Assembly (NCBI GenBank): GCA_030062745.1
Contig: CP099846.1
Span: forward strand, 8,801,432 to 8,865,431
Length of the DNA: 64,000 bases
Direction: 5' to 3'
Origin: Capitulum mitella
Lineage: Eukaryota > Arthropoda > Thecostraca > Pollicipedomorpha > Pollicipedidae
A program made the position numbers and the translations under genes. This document shows positions 12,345 through 24,900 of the stretch, piece after piece; positions within the stretch are counted from its first letter, which is position 1; each line of letters begins with the position of its first letter. The notes under the pieces were generated by a model. It was not told where the DNA came from and did not search any database. It was given only the letters and a program-made list of their open reading frames with translations.

Positions 12345-12755
12345 CCCAGGTCGCTGTGTTACCGAGGCTCGGCCACGGACCGCTGGCACGCCGTGTTACC
12401 GAGGCTCGGCCACGGACCGCTGGCACGCCGGGTCACTGAGGCCCGGCCACAGACCGCTGAGCCGCAGTGTTACCGAGGCCCAGCCATATACCGCTGGCCT
12501 CCGTATTACCGAGACTCGGCCACGGACCGCTGGCACGGCGTGTCACTGAGGCCCGGCCACGGACCGCTGGCCTCCGTGTTACCGAGACTCGGCCACGGAC
12601 CGCTGGCCTCCGTGTGACCGAGACTAGGCCACGGACCGCTGGCCTCCGTGTTACCGAGACTCGGCCACGGACCGCTGGCCCGCCTTGTTACCGAGGCCCA
12701 GCCACGGACCGCTGGCCTGCCTTGTTACCGAGGCTCGGCCACGGACCGCTGGCTG
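12345..12755. repeat. 36-bp minisatellite, ~11 copies
   Basis: Tandem unit built on GTTACCGAGRCTCGGCCACG followed by GACCGCTGGC and a short variable spacer. The 36-bp period gives spurious open frames in all plus frames (LPRLGHGPLA-type and TETRPRTAGLRV-type repeats). Copies vary mainly in the last six bases. Confidence 0.93.
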
Positions 12756-12759
12756 GACT

Positions 12760-13597
12760 TTCTATTTCCTGTGGGACCGCAGCGCGCCGCCAGACTGCGC
12801 GGCGGCCGCGGTCGACCCCGACACGCGCCGACTGCGCACTGCACGACAGCGCGCATCATTAGCTCGAACACCGTTCGACTGCGCATCATTTGACAGCGCA
12901 CCATAAGACCGTGCACCGTTTGACTGCGCACCTCTCGACTGCGCGTTGTGCGACCTCGCAGTGCGTAGGACGAAGGGGACTGCTTGACCCCACCGGCGGC
13001 GGAAGTGCAGCCGGGGGCCGCGCCGTCCGGCTGCGCCGCCACGGTTCGTCCATGCGGTCAGGCGGCGCACGGTCAGCTGGAGACGGCCGGCCTCGGGGTA
13101 AACGCAGCAGCTAATGTACGACTCTCGCCGGTAGTCGGCGCCATGCACTGGTGAACGCGCGAACAGGCGCGATGGGGCCCGCGGGGCTCGTCTGCGTGGG
13201 ATGTTGCCCAGCTTTCACAGGACCAACTGCATGCATGAAAGAGGCGCCAAGTTTCTACACCCAATCGGCTTCAAGATAACTACCGTTGTTAAAACAGGAA
13301 AGGAGTAGTGAAACAGAGGAATCGGTGTTATTTGATAAGCATGGAACAGCTTATCTAACGGTCACTATACACTGGTAAAGTCCTTCACAAGGCTCATCGT
13401 TTTCAAAACGTCACGGAACATGGATACACTGGTACACGTGCGTATGGCAAGGTAACGCAACGGCTCAAGACCTCATATCCATCCGTTATAACGAATCGCT
13501 GAAACGAGAGCTCAGATGAGCAGCAAAGTGCATTCATATATGCGCTATATACGGCATGCATATGTTGTTCTATTCCTAGCCACATGGCGCAACTTAC
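12760..13597. other. Intron next to the Fhod exon; GC patch
   Basis: CpG-rich to about 13110 with scattered TGCGCA-like words (12830-12960, CATCATTTGACAGCGCACC-type degenerate repeats), then ordinary sequence up to the splice donor of the exon at 13598. No gene seen. Confidence 0.45.
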
Positions 13598-13707
13598 TTG
13601 TCGGTAAAGCCTTCAAACTCCTCGTGCTGTTCGTTGATGGAGGCCTCCAGGTCGAGATAGCTGCCCAGCTCCCCGTCCTTGTACAGCTGCATAGTGGTGT
13701 CGGACAG
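13598..13707 (-). CDS. Fhod: FHOD-family formin, second conserved exon (GBD)
   Basis: A 110-bp internal exon on the minus strand encodes 36 codons plus two bases, beginning LSDTTMQLYKDG and ending EEFEGFTD. It matches the FHOD segment in which vertebrate proteins read APHK-LDDCTLQL...AYLDLEA...EQR-ELEGF; YLDLEA, EQ and EFEGF/ELEGF are unmistakable. The acceptor is GACAG/CTG at 13708 and the donor is CAA/GTAAGTT at 13597, both canonical. The exon enters in phase 0, exactly as the upstream exon 21306-21476 leaves, and exits in phase 2. In FHOD1 this region is the GTPase-binding domain, which has a ubiquitin-like fold and precedes FH3. FHOD formins assemble and bundle actin in stress fibres and sarcomeres. 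The next exon is not found and probably lies left of the window. Confidence 0.93.
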
Positions 13708-14723
13708 CTGTCGGCACGGAAAACCTCATCAGCCGTAACATCGACATCAGTGACGGTGGCATGGAACACACGCCGCAGACCATACTGCAGATGAAGCGCT
13801 GCAAAACTACTTTGCCTGGCTCTGCCCCTGCCAGTTTTAAAAACGTCCCTATCGGCACATCGCCGACTGCCATTAATAACGTGGCCAATACATCATGGTT
13901 ACCGGTGGAAAAGGTGGCACGGCAGCCACCACAGTGACCGAGCCCGATTTTCTTGAAAATAATGCTACTGTAGCCTTCTCACCGGAAAATACCATTAGTG
14001 TCTGGTCGTCACACTAACCTCTTTTTCTGGGTCATCAACCAATCTCTCAGGCCTTAGCATGTGATACTGCAAGACATCAGTAACGTAGCCAGTTTTCTCG
14101 TAAGGGTCAAGTTAGGTCAGGTCAGGCTACTTCAGGCCAAGGCTAAAGCAAGGCATACGAGGTATTGCTTTCACCATTTTGTTTCAAACACGAGGAAAGT
14201 GGCCCTATCAAACAACACATTCGTAGTATCTGAAAATGAGTACATTACTTTGAATGCTATACGTGTACACAAATCATGTGTGATGCAGGCCAGTTTTTGG
14301 AAACCTCTTACCATCAGGGTCAATTGACCCCTCTGACCCCTTTGGTTGCGCTACTGCATGCCAAGCATAATCATCTGGAGGTTTGTATAAAGGACACAGT
14401 CCAACAAGTTTGCGCAGCAACAGATGTTAGCCACCGAACGGCCGAAAAGTTGAACTCGTTCTACTTTCCGGTTCGGCTCCGAAAAGCTGAGAGAGCCGAG
14501 TGGCTCATCCGTCGTTCGGCGTTGGTTGACAGGCATTTTTGCATCGACTCTGCCTTAAATTCTGTCGAACGGCCATTCGTTGAGACGCCGAATATTTCCA
14601 GTGCACGGCCGACTGATGACTGTCACTCTCCACTGAACAAAAGTTCAGTTCAGTGTGGCGTGAGATCGACTTCTGTGGATGTGATCTAGAAGGATCCACG
14701 TAGCTAAACCAAACTATTCGTGC

Positions 14724-14826
14724 GTTATTATTATTGCTATTATTATCATTTCTGCTATTTGGCATTATTATTATTATTATTATTATTACTATTATCATTA
14801 TTATCACTACTATCGTTATCATTATT
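14724..14826. repeat. Imperfect (ATT)n microsatellite
   Basis: Runs of ATT interrupted by ATC, GCT and ACT. It encodes spurious poly-Leu and poly-Ile frames. Confidence 0.95.
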
Positions 14827-16724
14827 TGCCAGCGCAGCCTCAAAATTTCCTTGCACTGTCCGTGCTTCACTGGGGGCGTTTCTGTGCCGGAATTCAGGGT
14901 ACTGTGGCCGAGTCTTCTTCATATGAAGTCCAGCGGGTGGGAAAACTCCTCTGAGACGGTGAAACGAGAACTCAACACTTTCGTGGACCGCGGGGACCTC
15001 ACTGCACCTCTCCAGGCGGCCTTGTTTCAGAGCTGATGGACACCCCCCGCGTCACAGTCATGCGCCCAGTAGGGCGGAGCAGCAGCCGATCCACTCGAAG
15101 GCCGCGGGCGCGCCGCTTCCGACTCGCCGCGTGCGAAACGCCCCGCCGTCAAACAGAGGCCGCCGCCGACCGCGCCGCGCTCCGAGCTTTCATTTACCCA
15201 CCGTTGCGGGATGCGGCGCGGAGGCCACTTCAAAGCGGCGTCACCGCAAACGGCTGGCGGCGCGGCGCGCGTGCCCGTGTGGCCCATATAGCGCGCCGGG
15301 CCGGCTGGTCGGCGGCCGGACAGCGGGCCGCGCGCCTGACGTCGGGCCGCGTGGGAGCCGGGAGGTGCCGCCGGCCCGCCAGCGGCCGCCGGGAATTCTG
15401 GCTCGAGCCGCGGGGAGTGCCGGTGGGGGCGGCCTGACGTCACCGCGGAGTGGAGCCCTGACGCGTCCACCGCGCGACAGGGCGGGCCGCTCCTCGGGGA
15501 CGGGTCGGCGGCGAGCGGCCGGCGCCGCCCGCCGGCAGCAGCTGGCTCGGCGCTGCCGCCCGCCCGCCGGCCGCCCAGCGGAAACCAGACCGGTCTGTTT
15601 TCCTAGTGGTCGGCGGCTCGGCCGGGCGGCCGCTGATCGGCGGCCGGCCCGGCCGGCGATGACAGGTCGGAACGTGCGCACGTGCCGCCGCGCCGGCCAG
15701 CTGAAATCAGAGCCCGGCGGATCCGTGACAACTGGGCTGCTTTGAACTCGTCCTGGAGAGGGACTGCACGGTGGTTCGTGAGTCTCGAAAGGTGCTCAGC
15801 TGCACTTGAGCCTCAACACCGTCGCGTGATGCTCCTGGGGGCCGATGTCGGCATGCGCCCGGATCAGAGACGGCCTTGATCAGAGGGTCAAGATCGGACT
15901 CGATCACTATCGCGTCACCTATGCACGCGCACTGCGCAAACAAAAACCGGACCCCCATTACCGGACGCGCGGCCGGCCATTTCTGGGTGAAGGGCGCCGC
16001 CCGGTCAGGGGACGCGCGCCGCGCCGCGACCGCCGCCGTTTCGTATGCGGCGCACGGCGGCGCGCCGGACGGCTTTTTGCCGAGGTGGTGGCGACAAATG
16101 GGCCGGCCCGCCCAGGCAGACCCGACCGGAGGCGCCCCAGACCGGCCGGGAGCAGAGGCGACGGCGGGGTGCCGCAGCCGCCGAGCCGAGATCGCGGCCG
16201 AGGGCCGGTGAAGTGACCGACCGCTGCGCCATTCAGGCCGGACTGCGAGCCAATCTAAATACAGGGCATCGACTGCCAACGGAAGCCTGGACACTGCGCT
16301 CCAGAAGCGACCGGGCAGCTAGGTGCCCCGGGACGCGATTCCAGTCAGCGTTCATATACGCTTCGGTTGTTGCACTTGCCTAGCTGGAGCACTCGCCAGA
16401 CCAGAGCAGCGTTCATATGACGCCTGAGCGACGAGTGAATCATCAAAACGTGTCCGCGCTGGGGAAGTGCAACAACTGTTTTGAATCGTCTGACTTCACA
16501 CATAACATCCGCCCTCTACCACCATCATGCCTCAACGCGTGCAAAAATACGAAAACCTGGTAAAGCTTCCTCAGGCTGTGGGTGGCCGAAGCAACAACTA
16601 ATGCCGGTGTTTTCCGCCTGTCCGCACTTGTCACGGTCCAGCCCTCCGACAGCGCACGGCTGCCAAGAGGACCGGCCAGGTGGCGGCCAGGCGCCGGCTC
16701 GTCCAGCGGTGCCGGCGCCGGGAC

Positions 16725-16990
16725 TGACACGCTGCCACCTGACGAGCGGGGCCTCAAGCGCATATCAGGTCACCAGCCGCCAGCCGGGCCGGACCGGAGA
16801 GGAAAGCCGAGCCGCAGCCAGCTGACGAGCGGGGCCTCAGGCGCATATCAGGTCACCAGCCGCCACCGGGCCGGACCGGAGAGGACAGCCGAGCTGCAGC
16901 CAGCTGACGAGCGGGGCCTCCGGCGCACATCAGGTCACCAGCCGCCAGCCGGGCCGGACCGGAGAGGACAGCCGAGCCGCAGCAGCGTCC
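16725..16990. repeat. ~82-bp tandem repeat, three copies
   Basis: GACGAGCGGGGCCTC recurs at 16741, 16824 and 16905 (periods 83 and 81). Each copy continues through CATATCAGGTCACCAGCCGCC and GGGCCGGACCGGAGAGGA. Small indels separate the copies. Confidence 0.9.
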
Positions 16991-18404
16991 CCCGGCAGAC
17001 GGATCCCACCGCCCACGCCAGCCCACTGCCAGCTCCAACCCCCGTCAGACGCGGGACGTTCCGACCCACGCTACATTGCCGGACCCTCAGACCCATATCT
17101 GGCTGCGGCTATTCCGACCCGAGCGGGCCGCATCGGAAGGTCAGACGGGCCGGCGTCTGCAGCAGGCCATCAAACGGTGGGAGCGGACCGTATCTGATCG
17201 GCCAGCGGGCCTGTGGCTGCGCCGGGCCGGGGAGGCGGCGACCAGAGGCACTGGGCTGTGAGACTGCCCAGCTCCAGCCCCGGGATGGAGACGGAACAGG
17301 ATAGGGACGGGGACTGGCCAGCGCCGGCCCGCGGGCCGGAGACGGGACAGGACGATAGCACCCGGGCCGGGACGGGATAGGGACGGGACGGGGGCTGGCC
17401 AGCGCCGGCCCGAGACGGAGACAGACACGGGACGGAAGAAGGACAGATACGGCAGCCACCGGCCGCAGCCGGCGCTGATGGGCCGGGGAGCCCCGGGCCG
17501 GAGAGCTGCGGACGGCGGCGACCGCCGACAAGACGGCACCACTCCCAGTCTCCGGCGCGCGGACCGCACAATGACGGCCGAGGACGAATGGAACGTCAGC
17601 CGGCTGGGTACATGGCTGGCGGATTAGAGGGGAAGGCCAGAGCCCTGGCAGGGGGCAAGGATAGGGAGGAAATCCCTGAAGGAAGACCACAGGGAGACAG
17701 AACTGCCCTGGTGACATACAAGAGAGGGGGGGGGGGGGAGTCCGCGCGGCAGACCGGAAGGGAGAGAGCAGAGCCAACGGCGCTGAAGCGGGTAACGGTC
17801 GGAACAAGCCACGAACAGGCCGGCGGCTGACAGAGAATAGACGATACATCACCACGCTGACACGAGAGGCGAGACAGCAGCCGATCGATCCGGAACCGAC
17901 CGACGATCGATCCGTGTGGTCGCCCGACAGCGGTTCAGCCGTCACCCATTATCGGCCCGCGGGCGGTCAACACTAGGTCACCGTGAACTCTCCACTCCAG
18001 CTCGGTCAGACGGAGCCGGCGGCGCTGGCCGGCTGCGGCCTGCTGCTCCGGCGCGGCACTCGCTCCCCGGCGGGGGCTCGTTACCGGCGCTGTCTGACTG
18101 CGTCACGACGGGGGCTCGGTTTAACTGGCGCACCACCGGCCACCGGCAGTGGTGCGCCCGCAAATCAGCGGCCGGATATACCGCCCGGGCAGGCAATGCA
18201 GCGACGCACCGCCGAGGAGGATGTGACCAGTGTGTAACAGCAGCAGGAAGACATTGTACCAGAGGATCACCGGCGGAGCACGCGGCACATCACCTGGTAC
18301 GGAGGTTTGCATGATAATGGACCTTATTTATACTTTTCCCGTTGTACCTCAAAACGGCAAGATCCCGTGTACTGAAAGACCGGAGCGGCCCTCGGCCGCC
18401 GAGG

Positions 18405-18655
18405 GCGAGTTCGGGGCCCTGCCGCCGGCCCGTGACTCTGACCGGAGTTCAGCAGTTCCGGGGCCGGCCCTCAGACGCGGAGGGCGGGTCCAGGCTCTGC
18501 CGCCGGCCCGTGACTCTGACCGGAGCTCGGCAGTTCCGGGGCCGGCCCTCAGACGCGGAGGGCGGGTCCAGGCTCTGCCGCCGGCCCGTGACTCTGGCCG
18601 GAGTTCAACAGTTCCGGGGCCGGCCCTCAGCAGCGGAGGGCGAGTCCAGGGCGCG
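18405..18655. repeat. 78-bp tandem repeat, ~3.3 copies
   Basis: GCCGCCGGCCCGTGACTCTG recurs at 18421, 18499 and 18577, an exact 78-bp period. Units contain GGGGCCGGCCCTCAGACGCG. Very high identity between copies. Confidence 0.93.
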
Positions 18656-19094
18656 CCGTCCGTCAGGCCGACAAACTGACGGCCGGCGCGCGGACGGCTC
18701 GGCGCCGCAGGGCCACCGGGCCCACCCCACGCACGCACTCCACGCTTCGCCGTCAGCCAGGCACGACCTGACATCAGGCACGCAACCGAGCCGTGGCAGC
18801 CGCGCGCTCCGACGCACCGAGCACGCGTCTCGCGCCGCCGCCACCGCTGTTTGCCGGTGTAATTCGAGTCCGTTTGTGTTGTCGCGCCAGTGTGTGGACA
18901 CGAGGCGACGGCGTCGCTTCGTTACCCGCCCTCAGAGCAGAGCGGAGCCGTGTTCAGTTGTCGACGGTACTGCAATCAGCGTGTCGCTTGGCACCCGTGC
19001 TGCGCGTTTATTTATTCAGCGGGCTGCATGGATCATGAACGCGCTACCCGCCAGACCGCCCGTCCGCGGTCCGGCCGTCTTGACTGCCGGCAGA

Positions 19095-19440
19095 GCTGTC
19101 AGACGGCCCCGACTGTCGACAGAGAGGCCAGGGTCAGACTGCCCCAACTGTCGACAGAACGGTCAGACGGTCCCGATTGTCGACAGAGCGGTCAGACCGT
19201 CCCGACTGCCGACAGAGCGGTCAGACCGCCCAGACTGTCGACAGAGAGGTCAGACGGTCCCGACTGTCGACAGAGAGGTCAGGGTCAGACTGCCCCAACT
19301 GTCGACAGAACGGTTAGACGATCCCGATTGTCGACGAGGGACTACCAAAGGGCAGACCGCCAGAGCAAGTCAGACGGTCCCGACTCGGTTACCGCCCCAA
19401 CTTCGACAGAGCAGCAACGGTCCCGACTGTCGGCAGAACT
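19095..19440. repeat. 29-bp minisatellite
   Basis: Unit approximately GTCAGACGGTCCCGACTGTC plus GACAGAGMG, about ten copies, with GTCGAC (SalI-like palindrome) in most units. It gives the spurious DCRQ/TVDR-type frames. Confidence 0.9.
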
Positions 19441-21305
19441 GTCCGCTGGCCGAATCACCGTGTCCGCGTACCCCGGGACGCACGTGACACCAGCCACCCA
19501 GCTGGCAGTGAATCAGCGGGCGATGACGAGGCCCTGAGCCTCGGTCCCGAATGGCAGGACCGCGCCGACCGGACAGCGAGCAGGGCTCGCAAGCTTGACG
19601 GAACCGGGCATTCAGATTCGCAAAAGAAGAGGATGCTGTAAACAGCAATGAACGTGACTTGCATCTTGAGCATTTTCCTCGATCTGTGTGAGAATGCCCA
19701 CAGCTGACGTGCCATGGACAGGATGGACAGAGATGTAGCTGTTTTCGTTCGTTGAAACGTTTGCGAGAATGGTGGCTCAATGGAAAATTTACTTGGGAGA
19801 AGCAGGAATTTCATGTGAGTTGGCATCTTTAGTCTTTGATAACGGTGTTCATGAAGCATAGGACATGATACCGAAAATTCGTACATTTCCGATTTGTGAT
19901 GTCTAGCGTTAGTATTCCGAGTCTGCAAAAAAAAAACTCCCCGCCGAGAAAGGACGGAAATGAGAATGCAGCCCATATCACGAACATTCCAAGAAACGGG
20001 CATGCAACTGGCCCAAAGTTCACGGTTGGAGAACATCATTAGGGATTACCATAGCCAGGCCCGATTCGAAGCATGCAGCTTTCGGCCGCTCCCTCAGTAT
20101 CACTGGCACGAAGGCAAGCAAACATTCTCGCATACCGTGGTTTTGAGAGGCTGCAAAGTTACTGTCATTTGCACGTGGGGAATGCTGCCACTTCTACCAG
20201 GGCAACAGTCCGGTACCCCGGTAAAAGTGCCCAGCCATGACTGCAGCCGCAGACCTAACAACACCGCGTGGTATGCCTGTCCACTTGATGTTTAAAAGTA
20301 CTGTTTTCGGTTATGCTATCCTTGAGTATGGAGGATCTTCCCATTTCTCAAAACCATACCGCAAAGTTCAAACGCAATGGAATGTAGAATGGCTCCGAGG
20401 TTCCCTGCAGAGTGCAGGAGACTTTGGAACCAATGCTAGTCAGTGCAGTACACTGTTCTGAGTCCGTCTCCGGGAGCAGTGACGTACGTTAAACAGGTCG
20501 GCCCCCCAAACTGGCTGACGAGTTGGAACAAGTCTCCGCACGGCTTGGTTCCGGCCGCTGACTCCGCCGGAGTCGCCACCGTGCCGCTTTACTGGACGCC
20601 TAACGCGCCGGTGTTCCCCCCGGCACGGGCGAAGTAGGCCGACTCCCCGGGCACCGTCTGGCCTGAGCGGGACCTGGCAGGGGGCGGTCGCACCACTGCC
20701 CGTGACCCGATGACAACTGCGAGGGAGTGGAGAGACTGTAGCTGTTCCAGCGCTGACGACATGCTGGCATTGCCAGGGGTAAGTCCCAACGGTCTCCCAC
20801 GGCCTGGATGTGCCTCACTATTGACCTGCTGACGACCGAAGGGCAGCACGTGATCCAGCCTCCGTGACCTGCTGCTGCACCAAGGGCTGTGGATGGCCTC
20901 ATCAAAGCGACCTGTTGCATACGGAAGACGGCAGAAACCTTATCCGTGACCTAGTGAATACGGAGGGAGGCGGCAACCGAACGCACAATAACCCGTTACA
21001 TATGGAAGGTGTCGGAGACCTCATCGTGGCGACCTTCACTAGTCGTAGGACGACGGGCGATCTGGTTATAGAAGAGCCCCATAAAGACCACGGAGAGCGT
21101 TTAATTCCTGCGACCGGACGAGGCTGGAGGACAGAGAGTGTTATCGCCACCGTATCTTGCCGTCTGACGCCGCGGGCAGCTCCGGCCGGCCCAGGGGTCT
21201 CCAGCGATCTCCTCGGGACCGTCTGGCCTGTGGTCGGCACGGAGCCCCCGTCAGCCGGAGTTCCGGCGCGGAAGAGGCCGGCGCCAGCTGCCGGCGCGCG
21301 CTCAC

Positions 21306-21476
21306 CTTCTGTGGCGCCATGAGCTGGCGGTGCACGCTGGGCAGCTGGTTGATGAGCGGCAGCCGCGTGTTGAACACGTACGACGGCGGCCGCGTCGGCT
21401 CCAGGCCGACGCTGTACCCGAACGGGTCCACATCGTTCAGGTACTGGATCCGGCACGTCACGTAGCTGATCTTCAT
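21306..21476 (-). CDS. Fhod: FHOD-family formin, N-terminal start exon
   Basis: Encodes 57 complete codons beginning MKISYVTCRIQYLNDVDPF and ending HRQLMAPQK, followed by a canonical donor (AAG/GTGAGC). It aligns from its first residues with the N terminus of FHOD proteins, which open M...CRVQFLDDTDPF and contain EP.RPP, a leucine/glutamine stretch, VHR.L and AP.K at the same spacing. The ATG at 21476 sits where vertebrate FHOD starts, supporting use as the initiator of a short isoform. In frame upstream, codons stay open for 14 triplets to a TGA and include possible acceptors TGCCAG/GCT (exon start 21485) and GGTCAG/AAG (21497), both phase 0, so the exon could also be internal in a longer transcript. 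Family role: Rho-pathway-regulated actin assembly and bundling. The FH1-FH2 part is outside the window. Confidence 0.94.
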
Positions 21477-21960
21477 GGCCGGAGCCTGGCAGCGCTTCTG
21501 ACCACGACTGATCTCCGCTGGGCCGCTGCGGCGTCAGACAGCCAGTCCGCAGTCGGCCAGTGTGGCCGCTCAGTCAGTCGGTCCACAGTCACGGCGATCA
21601 GTCGCCGCTGGTCTCCGCGCCGCGGCGGCCGTCCTGTCCAGGTGGCGGCGGCGGGCCGACTGTCTGCCGCGCTGTCGGCTCCGCCCTCCACACCGGCCAG
21701 CTGGCAACTGGCAGCAACCGACGCCGCACGGCACTCCAGGCCGGACGGACATGCGCACTGCAGCCGGCCAGGTGTGCCGCCGGCGGCGGCGGCGGCGGCC
21801 GGCGGGTATCAGTCCGCCCCTAACGACGCTCGCCGGACTCCCCGCGGCGGCGGCAGGACCAGGGTCACCCCAGCGGCGCCGCCGGGTGGCGCTTTATGAC
21901 AGAGGCAGGCGGCCAGAGCCGACAAACCCGGTTTCGCGAGCTGGGTGGAAGATGAGTCAG
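21477..21960 (-). promoter_or_regulatory. CpG-rich candidate promoter of short Fhod isoform
   Basis: A block of dense CpG immediately 5' of the FHOD start codon, with no TATA box that I can see. Its position suggests a CpG-type promoter and 5' UTR for a transcript starting with MKISYVT. The two candidate splice acceptors just before the ATG have poor pyrimidine tracts, which favours a transcription start here at least part of the time. Inference only. Confidence 0.4.
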
Positions 21961-24900
21961 GCCGTGCTTTCCGCAGTGTTGTGAAGGCACGGCAATGATG
22001 CAACAGAGCACCAGTTCGCGCCATTAATTAATTCACAGCATGCAGAGAGGGAGGTGTGATCAAGCTATGCTTTCCATCTGTGCTGCTGTTGCTGCAATAA
22101 TGCTGTAATTGGACCTACTGCTAAAACCTAAAGTTGTCCAAAACTGGTAAAGTCGCCGTCCACCTTCTCTGAGGACCGCTCCATGTGGGTTCTATTGTTA
22201 CTGGTGCAGATTTCTGTGGACTGCTCTCGTAACATGAACAATGTCTACTCTCTGTTGCTGTAGCGTGATTTGACCCGCATGGATTCAAGACACGGACTTC
22301 GGAATAGATTTGTCACTCTGCTACCCAGCGACCAGTCTACCATACGTGACAGCCGGGGTGAAAGGCTGTGACACGAAATGACCCTGACAGTCGAAAATGT
22401 CGCCAAATGATCTATCAAACGTCCAACACAAGCTCAACAGTTCCGGGAAGGTTTCGGAATTTTCCCACTCGATTTACATACGCACGTCCCTCACGCAATA
22501 GGGACGGCGGAAGCTATGTTGGGATGGGGGGGGGGGGCAAACTGTTCGCGGATTCAGTCACCTCATTCGGCGGAACCTAAAGTGCCGATAAATTCTGATT
22601 TCTCTTCGCCTTTGAACTATTTTATTTTGGGTCCAGACAAGACATGACAAGAAATAAATGAGATGAAATTACCGTGATGATGGTCAAAGAATCATCGGAT
22701 TCCCCACTGTAAGACGCATAAAAATACCGTCCTCCGGTACAATGTTTTTAGCTTGTAATAAGGTCTTATTAATCTACCTCACGCTTAACACATAAACCAG
22801 ACGTACGCAAAGATATATCACTTTGTTTTATAGTGGCTTGGTTATCACAGGTGGTTTGGTCTGGCACGCTGAGGGCACGAAACGTAACGCCTGAATAACA
22901 ATTTTATCAGAGTTTTTTACCCAATATCTTGTTGTCGCGCGAACTCTTCACCTGGTTTAATATGCTGGAAGGACCGGCACTGCAGTTTGCAAGGGAACGC
23001 TTCAAATGACTTAATCGGGCTCTCATGCATGTAGGGCACAGCGCAAATTCTTTGACAAAAACATAAAACTTCAACAAGGGATTTTGAACATCAGTCAAGA
23101 CGGCTCAAGCCAGTGGCGTAGCGCGGATTTTTTTTCTGGGGAGGGGGGCATTCCCAGAGAGTGAAGGGACACCAATACCGAAAGGACCCCTTGAAAAGTA
23201 CAGGGCCTCCATGGCTAGAACACTAGGGGTACGCAATGCTTAACGACACATCGATTTGATTCGGTCTTTCACAAGTGTTAAAAAAAAATGTTATGAACAT
23301 CGTGTTGGTGCGACTGCAGCCAGACACAAGTGCCCTCCTCTCAACGAAAAATTTCCCTTGCTCGAATACATATCTACACCTACCTCTAGGACTATTCAAA
23401 ATAACTTTCAATGTATTTGTGTTATTGGTTGAGAATTTGGTTGACTGAGAATTGAAAATTGGGAAACTTTTAAGCCTCATGTAAAAAATGAATGTGCACT
23501 CTTTAAGAGGGGTCTTATTTTCTAGCGATAATATGCCTGTTAGACAGCGACCCTTTCCAATACGCAGGTGTGGAAAACACCATTTATTACGAGTTTATCA
23601 GCACCGTTTGCAAACAATGGTACCGAAAGTCTCGTTGGAGTTCAAAATCGTCTCGATGGGCCACCGACCTTTAGGCTACTTCTGAGACATGGTACTGCCA
23701 TCGTTACGTTAGATATCTGATTTACAGGTAATAATAAGCACACATTGTATAGTGAGAACATGTCCTGCGTGCGCAACATGTACGGTTTATTGCCAATGAA
23801 AACCCTCTCCCGGCATAACGAGACGTATGACGAGTTCATTACGTTTTCCATGACCCCTTGCGGGCTGTTGCCGATGTTGGAAATAACTGTCAGACGTTGC
23901 TGACAGCCGTTATTAAACCAGGTTTTGGTTGACCCATATTGTAACACTTGGAAGGAAGAGGAGCGACACCTTATTATTTTTACGAACAAATGCGTGAGGC
24001 CCTGCAGATAATTTGGGCCTTTTGCACCCATAAAGTAACGCCTCTTCAGTTGCTTTCGCCATTTTCCCATCGTCTCTAAAAAAACTGTCGTTTGGCTGTC
24101 CCGAAAGAAAAGAATGACAGGTACGGTAAAATTTATGACTTGCATGTCGCCCGAGACACGAGGCTCCAGTGAGAGATGACCGCAGGGACGACTGCGACAT
24201 GTCACGCAAGGTCCGTGCCCTGGGGGAATGGGGTCAGGGCACACGTGTTCTGCAGCCACGGACAAGTCCTGCGTGCAGCCGAAACATAGGAGAACAGACT
24301 GTGTGACACGTGACATTAGTAAAACGTACTGGAGTGAAGACGTGATGGAGTGCGGTGCAACTAATATGCAATGCAGCGAAAGGGATTGCGAGTTGTTCTG
24401 ACTTTTTCAGACAAAGGAACTGTTTTCGTTTGTTGCTGTCTTAATCCTTCGCTAGTTTGCGAAATACACCACGTATAACGAACTGTTGCATAAAGACGTA
24501 TACAGATACATTTGCAGACCGAGCCACCTAAAGGACCGATGCGCATCTGTACACGCATCCAAAAACACGTAAAATTCATAAAGATATACAGATACCCACC
24601 TCCAACAACCTCTTCAGAATAGGTCCTCGACGAGTCACTGTTGTGGCCGCCGGCCCGGCAAAAAGCTCGTCGTGTCGACAGCTCACGTCTCAGCTGAACA
24701 CCGGTCCGGCGACGATCGGATCAACACCTCCACCGCAGGTCGCAACAATTGCGCAACAGGTGGAGAGCGCGCTGAACGCCTCACGGCTTCGGCAGAAGTC
24801 TGAGGTGACACAGGACTGGGAAAAACAAAGGTCTCGCGCCGAGGTCAAGGTCAGATAGCGCGGGAACAGAGGACGGACGTGGACGTCCTGACGTGGTTGG

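Larger units (their letters stand above)
13708..21305 (-). other. Fhod intron (7.6 kb), GC-rich with minisatellites
   Basis: Bounded by the donor GTGAG at 21305-21301 and the acceptor CAG at 13708. From 15030 to 19560 it is extremely CpG-rich, and open frames up to 381 codons arise by composition on both strands. It contains an (ATT)n tract and 82-, 78- and 29-bp minisatellites (listed separately). A degenerate ~39-bp repeat lies at about 20905-21030. The stretch 19560-20480 shows nothing recognisable. Confidence 0.7.

Noticed and set aside
16582..19537. Several 200-380-codon frames on both strands
   Set aside because: CpG-dense intron DNA and tandem repeats make stops rare; translations consist of repeats of the minisatellites.
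24643..24858. 71-codon plus frame with a charged, possibly coiled end
   Set aside because: No splice sites fit, opposite strand to the host gene, and no family recognised.
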